Of a stretch of DNA of 64,000 nucleotides, positions 59,433 through 64,000 are shown piece by piece. The notes below the pieces were generated by a model. That model did not search any database. It saw only the letters and a program-made list of their open reading frames with translations, and was not told the origin of the DNA. How positions within the stretch are numbered: position 1 is the stretch's first letter; the number at the start of each line of letters is the position of its first letter. The stretch is from Streptomyces violaceusniger. Its GTDB lineage: Bacteria > Actinomycetota > Actinomycetes > Streptomycetales > Streptomycetaceae. The translations under genes and the position numbers were made by a program. The stretch spans positions 1,922,001 through 1,986,000 of the forward strand of contig BJHW01000001.1 in NCBI GenBank assembly GCA_005405945.1, written 5' to 3'.

Positions 59433-59690
59433 CAGCCGGGCTCCGGTGGACACCAGCAGGTCCGGCAGGCGGAAGCCGTCCCCGATCTCCACCATCTCGC
59501 CCCGGCTGATGACGGTCTCCTTCCCGGCGGCGAGCGCCGTCGCCACCAGGACCAGCGCCGCCGCGCCGTTGTTCACCACATGCGCGGCGGCGGCCGAGGG
59601 CACCCGCTCGCGCAGCGCGGCCAGGGCGGTCCGCCCGCGGCGGGCCCGGCCACGACGTTGGAGCTGGACCGGGGCGGCCCTCCGCCCGGT
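59430..59690 (-). pseudogene. selA: selA fragment (selenocysteine synthase)
   Basis: TALAALRERVPSAAAAHVVNNG then AAALVLVATALAAGKE, ISRGEMVEIGDGFRLPDLL and STGARLR are the unmistakable N-terminal third of SelA, the PLP enzyme that makes Sec-tRNA. The catalytic Lys region and everything after STGARLR are gone; upstream sequence breaks up near 59690, where the GH15 gene ends. Confidence 0.82.
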
Positions 59691-59691
59691 C

Positions 59692-61480
59692 TCAGCCTGC
59701 CCGGTCGTCGCTGAGCCGCACCGCCGCCTCGAGGAGTTGCGCGTGGACGAACGCCTGGGGCAGGTTGCCCCTCAGCTGGCGCTGGCCGACGTCGTACTCC
59801 TCGGCGAACAGCCCGGTGAGCCACAGGCGGCCCGGGTGCGCTCGAACCAGCGGAACGCGGTGACGGGATCCCGCTGGTGGTGGGCGGCGAGCGCCATCAT
59901 GAAGCCGCACAGCAGGAAGGCTCCCTCCGCCTCGCCCAGGGGCCGGTCGCCGTGGCCGAAGCGGTAGAGGTAGCCGTCCTCGGACAGCCGTTCCGCGATG
60001 AACCGGCGGGTGCGTGGCCCGCTGGGGTCGTCCGGGGGGAGGCAGCCGCGGGCGAGCGGCAGCAGCAGGGCGGCCTCCGGCCCGTCGTCGCCCTCGGCGC
60101 GGCGCCAGTGGCCCCGGGAGCTCAGACAGCGGCGGCGGGTCTCGCGCAGGATGGTGTCGGCGAGGCCGTCCCAGTCGCGTGCCGCCCGGCCCCCACCGCG
60201 CCCGCCGCGGCGCGCAGACCGGCCACCGCGCACAGGCGGGAATGGGTCCACCAGTGGTTTTCCAGCTCCCACAGCCCCGCGTCCGGACGCCTCCAGTTGC
60301 GCTCGACGGCGTCCACGGCCACGTCGAGGGCGCGGCGGGCGTCCGTATCGAGCCGGTCCAGCCGTGCGGCGGCGGCGTACAGCTGGAGGATCTCGCCGAA
60401 GGAGTCCAGCTGGAACTGGCGGCCGGCGCGGTTGCCCACCCGGTCGGTGCCGCCCGGATAGCCGGGCAGCGGCAGGGCGCGCTCCTGGGCCACCGGATCC
60501 CCGGTGACGGTGTAGGCGGGACGCAGTTCGCCGCCGTCGGCCAGCAGACGCTCGGTCATGAAGCTCAGGCCCGCGTCCAGGAGGGGATGCGGGCCGTGCG
60601 CCGCCACCGCCAGACCGGCGTAGCACTGGTCGCGGATCCATGCGAAGCGGTAGTCGTAGTTGCGCTCGCCGTTGGCGCGCTCCGGGAGCGAGGTGGTGGC
60701 GGCGGCCACCATGGCGCCGGAGGCGCTGGTCAGCCCGTGGAGGATGGCGTAGGCGTGCCGGGCGTCGCGCGGGGCGGCCAGCCCGGAGCAGTCGGGTGCG
60801 ACCCCGGCCCAGTGGCGTTCGGTCGCCCGCCACAGCCGCCCCGGGTCCAGCTCCTCCGCTCCCGCCCGGGTGCCGATCTCCAGGACGAGGTCACGCGCTT
60901 CCCCGGCGGCCACCGTGAAGCGCGCCTCCAGCGGGCCCTGCCCGTCGGGGGTGGCGTCGGCCGCTCCGGCGAGGCGCAGGCGCAGTCCGCCGCCCTGGGC
61001 GGACCAGGTGCCGTCGTCCTCCAGCCGCAGGCCGGTCATGGGGTGGGTGCCGAAGCCGGGGCGGGCGTCGAGCCTGAGCCTTATGCGGGCGTCGCCGCGC
61101 ACCGCCCGGATCCGGCGCAGCACGACCAGCCGGTCGGGGGCGGCGGGCCCGGCCAGGGCCTCCCGGCATTCGATCTCGCTGTCCCCGGTGATCCAGCGGC
61201 CGACGTGGATGAGGGTGCCTTCCTCGTAGTAGCCGCCCCAGACGTTCCAGTGGTCGTCGGGGCCGAGGACATACTCCCCCGGTCCGCCGATCAGGGTCGA
61301 GAACACCGCGTCGCTGTCCCAGCGGGGCGCGCACAGCCACACCATCTCGCCACGCGGCCCCACCAGGGCGCCGCGCTCGCCGTCCCCGAGGAAGGCGTAC
61401 TCGCGGAGGGTCCACGGCGACGACGCGTGGGTGGTGGGTGGCGTCGGGCCGCCCTGCCGGTCCGGGGGCGTGTCGTTCAT
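59692..61480 (-). CDS. Glycoside hydrolase family 15 protein, two frameshifts
   Basis: About 595 aa, glucoamylase/trehalase-like. N-terminal beta-sandwich: YAFLGDGERGALVGPRGEMVWLCAPRWDSDAVF. Catalytic (alpha/alpha)6 barrel: NYDYRFAWIRDQCYAG, GLWELENHWWTHSRLCAV (general acid Glu), EGAFLLCGFMMALAAHHQ, then AEEYDVGQRQLRGNLPQAFVHAQLL (second Glu). Frames change at about 60185-60200 (GGCCCCC) and about 59835-59850 (CCCGGG). ATG 61480 follows AAGGAGGAGG. Substrate probably an alpha-glucan or trehalose-type sugar. Divergent to an SDR gene. Confidence 0.85.
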
Positions 61481-61620
61481 CCTCCTCCTTCTCTCCGGGT
61501 CCTTCCGCCGGGCTCGCGGTTTCCCGTGCCGCGCGGCCCATGGGGTCTTTTCGTACGGCGGCCCCCGGGTACCCGGCTCAGCCCCGGCAACCACTGGAGG
61601 CACGGAAGCAGGAGGTCACG

Positions 61621-62646
61621 ATGGGCAGGAAGCGACACGGTCCCCAGATCGTCGTCGTGACCGGCGCCAGCGCCGGTGTCGGCCGCGCCACGGCTCACGC
61701 CTTCGCCGCCCGGGGCGCGACGGTCGCGCTGCTGGCGCGCGGGGCGCGCGGCCTGGAAGCCGCCGCGCAGGATGTGCGGGCGGCCGGTGGCCGTCCGCTG
61801 CCCATCGGCGTCGACGTGTCCGACGCACAGGCCGTCGACGCGGCGGCCGCGCGGGTGGAGCGCGAGCTGGGACCGATCGACGTGTGGGTGAACGCCGCCT
61901 TCGCCACGGTCTTCGCGCCCGTCCAGGAGATCGAGGCCGAGGAGTTCGACAGGGTCACGCGCGTCACGTACCTGGGATTCGTCCACGGCACACAGGCGGC
62001 CCTGCGCCACATGGTGCCCAGGAACCGCGGCACCATCGTGCAGGTGGGCTCCGCCCTCGCCCATCGGGGCGTCCCACTGCAGTCCGCCTATTGCGCGGCC
62101 AAGCACGCCATCCAGGGCTTCCACGAATCGCTGCGCTGCGAGCTCCTGCACGACCGCAGCCGGGTGCGGGTCACCATGGTGCACCTGCCGGGGGTCAACA
62201 CGCCGCAGTTCAGCTGGGTGCTCTCCCGGCTGCCCCGGCACCCCCAGCCCATGCCGCCGATCTACCAGCCGGAGGTGGCCGCGCGGGGCATCCTCTACGC
62301 CGCCGACCACCCCGGGCGGCGCGAGTACTGGGTGGGCGGCTCCACCGCCGCGACGCTGATCGGGAACAGGTTCGCCCCTGGGCTGATCGACCGGTACCTC
62401 GCCCGCACCGGCTACTCCTCCCAGCAGACGGACCGGCCGCGTGACCCGGACCGGCCGACGAACCTCTGGGCCCCCGCCGACAGCGCCGACGGCCGCGACT
62501 ACGGCTCGCACGGCGCCTTCGACGACCGGACGACGAGCCGCAGCACCCAGCTGTGGGCCTCCCAGCACCGCGGGCTCCTGGCCGCCGCCGGGGCGGCCGC
62601 CGGGGCAGCCGGGTGCGCTCTGGCCGTACGGAGCGCACGGAGCTGA
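61621..62646 (+). CDS. SDR family oxidoreductase with C-terminal extension
   Basis: 341 aa. TGASAGVGRATAHAFAARGA binds NADP; the usual NNAG reads VNAAFA; catalytic Ser in VGSALAHRG and Tyr/Lys in YCAAKHA. The last 90 residues are an Asp/Arg-rich extension ending in a hydrophobic GLLAAAGAAAGAAGCALA helix, which may touch the membrane. ATG 61621 with AGGAGG upstream. Common in Streptomyces beside GH15 genes; substrate unknown. Confidence 0.86.
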   Translation: MGRKRHGPQIVVVTGASAGVGRATAHAFAARGATVALLARGARGLEAAAQDVRAAGGRPLPIGVDVSDAQAVDAAAARVERELGPIDVWVNAAFATVFAPVQEIEAEEFDRVTRVTYLGFVHGTQAALRHMVPRNRGTIVQVGSALAHRGVPLQSAYCAAKHAIQGFHESLRCELLHDRSRVRVTMVHLPGVNTPQFSWVLSRLPRHPQPMPPIYQPEVAARGILYAADHPGRREYWVGGSTAATLIGNRFAPGLIDRYLARTGYSSQQTDRPRDPDRPTNLWAPADSADGRDYGSHGAFDDRTTSRSTQLWASQHRGLLAAAGAAAGAAGCALAVRSARS

Positions 62647-62703
62647 CCGGCCCGCCCGGGGCCGCGGTCCACCCGGCCGGTGGCACCGGCCGGGTGGGGT
62701 CCG

Positions 62704-63420
62704 TCAGTCTCTCTCCACCGGGGGCGGGAGCATGTCCAGCTCGGCGGCGAGCAGCCCGGCCTCGAAGCGCGAGCGCGCGTCGAGCCGTTCCATGATGTCC
62801 GCGACATGTCTGCGGTAGGTCCGCACGGAGATGGACAGTGCCCGGGCGGCGACCTCGTCGGTGGCTCCGACGCGCAGCATCCCGAGGATCTCGGCGACCA
62901 GCCGGGTGCGGCGGCGGTCGCCGAAGTCGGGCCGCGCCGAGAGCGGGGCCGACCTCTTCCAGATGGAGTTGAACAGCGTGTGCAACGCCTGGACGGGCAG
63001 GGCCTCCTGGGTGGTGAGGATCTGCGGGCCGGCTTCCGCCCGCAGATTGGCCAGAGCCGTACGGCCGTCCGCCATGACCGCCTCGATCGGATCGAGACGG
63101 GCCAGTCTCACCTCCGGCCCGGCGCCGTCGCCGCCGATGGTGTGCAGCAGACGGCGGTCATAGGTGTGGCGGGTGCACAGGACCCGCACCCGGACGTCCG
63201 GTTTCGCCTGGTCCAGGAGCATCGGGAGGAGCGACCGCAGCACCTCGCGCTGCGTCCCTTGGGGCAACGCGAGGATGATGGACACATGCTGCCCGGCCCC
63301 GCGCACGATCGCCCGGGCGTCCTCGGCCGGGCCGGGATCCCGGCTCCCCGGTGCGGCGGGCGGCCGCGGAGGAGAGCCGATCGGAAACGGGACGGCCGCG
63401 GGAAGAGGAAGAGCCGTCAT
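62704..63420 (-). CDS. LuxR-type helix-turn-helix regulator
   Basis: 238 aa. N-terminal sensor-like domain (VSIILALPQGTQREVLRSLLP, VRVRVLCTRHTYDRRLL, LARLDPIEAVMADGRTAL), C-terminal LuxR HTH (LVAEILGMLRVGATDEVAARALSISVRTYRRHVADIMERLDARSRFEAGLLAAEL). No response-regulator Asp pocket is apparent. ATG 63420 overlaps the upstream paralog stop (ATGA). The short hydrophobic-Pro N-terminus is variable. Target unknown; such regulators often border biosynthetic clusters. Confidence 0.83.
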   Translation of the reverse strand: MTALPLPAAVPFPIGSPPRPPAAPGSRDPGPAEDARAIVRGAGQHVSIILALPQGTQREVLRSLLPMLLDQAKPDVRVRVLCTRHTYDRRLLHTIGGDGAGPEVRLARLDPIEAVMADGRTALANLRAEAGPQILTTQEALPVQALHTLFNSIWKRSAPLSARPDFGDRRRTRLVAEILGMLRVGATDEVAARALSISVRTYRRHVADIMERLDARSRFEAGLLAAELDMLPPPVERD

Positions 63421-64000
63421 TGGGCCTCCTCCAGCTGCGACAGCAGTCCGAGCTCACTGGCCCGTACCCCGGCCTGGAAGCGGGACTCCGCGCCCAGCCC
63501 CTCCAGGATCTCCGCGACCCGGCGGCGATAGGTGCGGTAGGAGATGCCCATCTTCTGCGCCGCGACCCGGTCCGTGTGCCCGTCCCGCAGATGCCCCAGG
63601 ACCTGCCGCTGGTCCTCGTGCCGGACCAGCTCCCGCCGCTTCAGGAATTCGGCCAGCGGTATGGCACTTCCCCACGCGCCGAGGAAGAGAGAGCCCAGTG
63701 CGCCGATCTCCGCGGATTTGTCGAAAAGCGCCACACTTCCGCCCTTGAGGGCGATCGGCGACCACAGCAACGCGCTGCGAAAGTCGGCCATCGCCACGCC
63801 CTGCAGTGGACTCTCGGCAATTCGGACAGCGACGTTCGCCCGCTCGGTGGTCAGCCGTCGCAGCACCTCGACGTCAAAAGCGCGAGAGGGGAAGAGAACC
63901 CGGAATTCGACGTCCGGGCGCACCGTCTTCGCCATGGCGTGGAGCGCCGGGCCGAATTCCGACAAACCTCGTCGATCACCGGGAATCGTGACGTTCACAC
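63417..64000 (-). CDS. LuxR-type regulator, paralog of neighbour, 5' partial
   Basis: At least 193 aa in view; same architecture as 62704-63420: ALHAMAKTVRPDVEFRVLFPSRAFD, RIAESPLQGVAMADFRSALL, then HTH (LGHLRDGHTDRVAAQKMGISYRTYRRRVAEILEGLGAESRFQAGVRASEL). The visible GTG at 63998 may be internal: relative to the paralog about 45 N-terminal residues are lacking, and they would lie beyond the window. Tandem duplication is likely. Role unknown. Confidence 0.8.
   Translation of the reverse strand, partial: VNVTIPGDRRGLSEFGPALHAMAKTVRPDVEFRVLFPSRAFDVEVLRRLTTERANVAVRIAESPLQGVAMADFRSALLWSPIALKGGSVALFDKSAEIGALGSLFLGAWGSAIPLAEFLKRRELVRHEDQRQVLGHLRDGHTDRVAAQKMGISYRTYRRRVAEILEGLGAESRFQAGVRASELGLLSQLEEAQ

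Noticed and set aside
59430-59690. Intact selenocysteine synthase
   Set aside because: Only about 85 codons of the N-terminal third remain; catalytic lysine region missing.

Overview
The window is very GC-rich DNA (third codon positions almost all G or C). It carries two multidomain SpoIIE phosphatases, GTG starts, a lipoprotein acyltransferase and many stop/start-overlapping operons. This fits the chromosome of a Streptomyces or close relative. No rRNA, tRNA, transposase, phage gene or CRISPR array was seen.

Layout. 1-0.7 kb: lipoprotein (partial). 0.8-13.9 kb (minus): one tightly overlapping operon encoding a dipeptide/oligopeptide-type ABC importer, a creatinase-like M24 protein, a C45 acyltransferase/amidase-like protein, a CxxC carboxymuconolactone-decarboxylase protein, a BisC-type molybdoenzyme and an FAD protein. 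A HutC-type GntR regulator lies divergently. 15.3-17.9 and 27.9-30.4 kb: two paralogous PAS-GAF-SpoIIE-ATPase sensors. 18.0-19.35 kb: GAF regulator. 19.4-24.2 kb (minus): asparagine/aspartate use (FadR regulator, permease, asparaginase, aspartase). 24.3-27.9 kb: ribose-type ABC importer. 30.4-35.5 kb: lnt, a Gfo/Idh oxidoreductase, an FAD monooxygenase with a divergent TetR and paired operators, and a DinB protein.

36.2-47.5 kb (plus) is the clearest pathway: a nicotinate catabolic operon. It holds a three-subunit xanthine-dehydrogenase-type hydroxylase plus CoxG (nicotinate to 6-hydroxynicotinate), NicC (to 2,5-dihydroxypyridine), NicX (ring opening to N-formylmaleamate), NicD (to maleamate), NicF (to maleate) and NicE (to fumarate). 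A transporter (NicT-like) and a MarR regulator complete it.

47.5-64 kb is a mixed region: a WYL regulator facing a DUF3224 gene across a 39-bp perfect palindrome, ung, two SDRs, a HipA-like kinase/DUF3037 pair, an ECF sigma factor with a CU044_5270 partner, a DUF2255 gene, a cupin/alcohol dehydrogenase pair with an XRE regulator, a GH15 enzyme, an SDR and two tandem LuxR-type regulators. Two small gene graveyards lie here: AraC/MFS remnants near 53.4 kb, and a selA-selB-TPP enzyme mosaic at 59.0-59.7 kb.

About twenty otherwise ordinary genes carry a single apparent one-base frameshift, mostly in G/C runs. The pattern points to consensus errors in the assembly more than to real gene decay. 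Coordinates of these genes span both frames, and the shift position is given in each entry.
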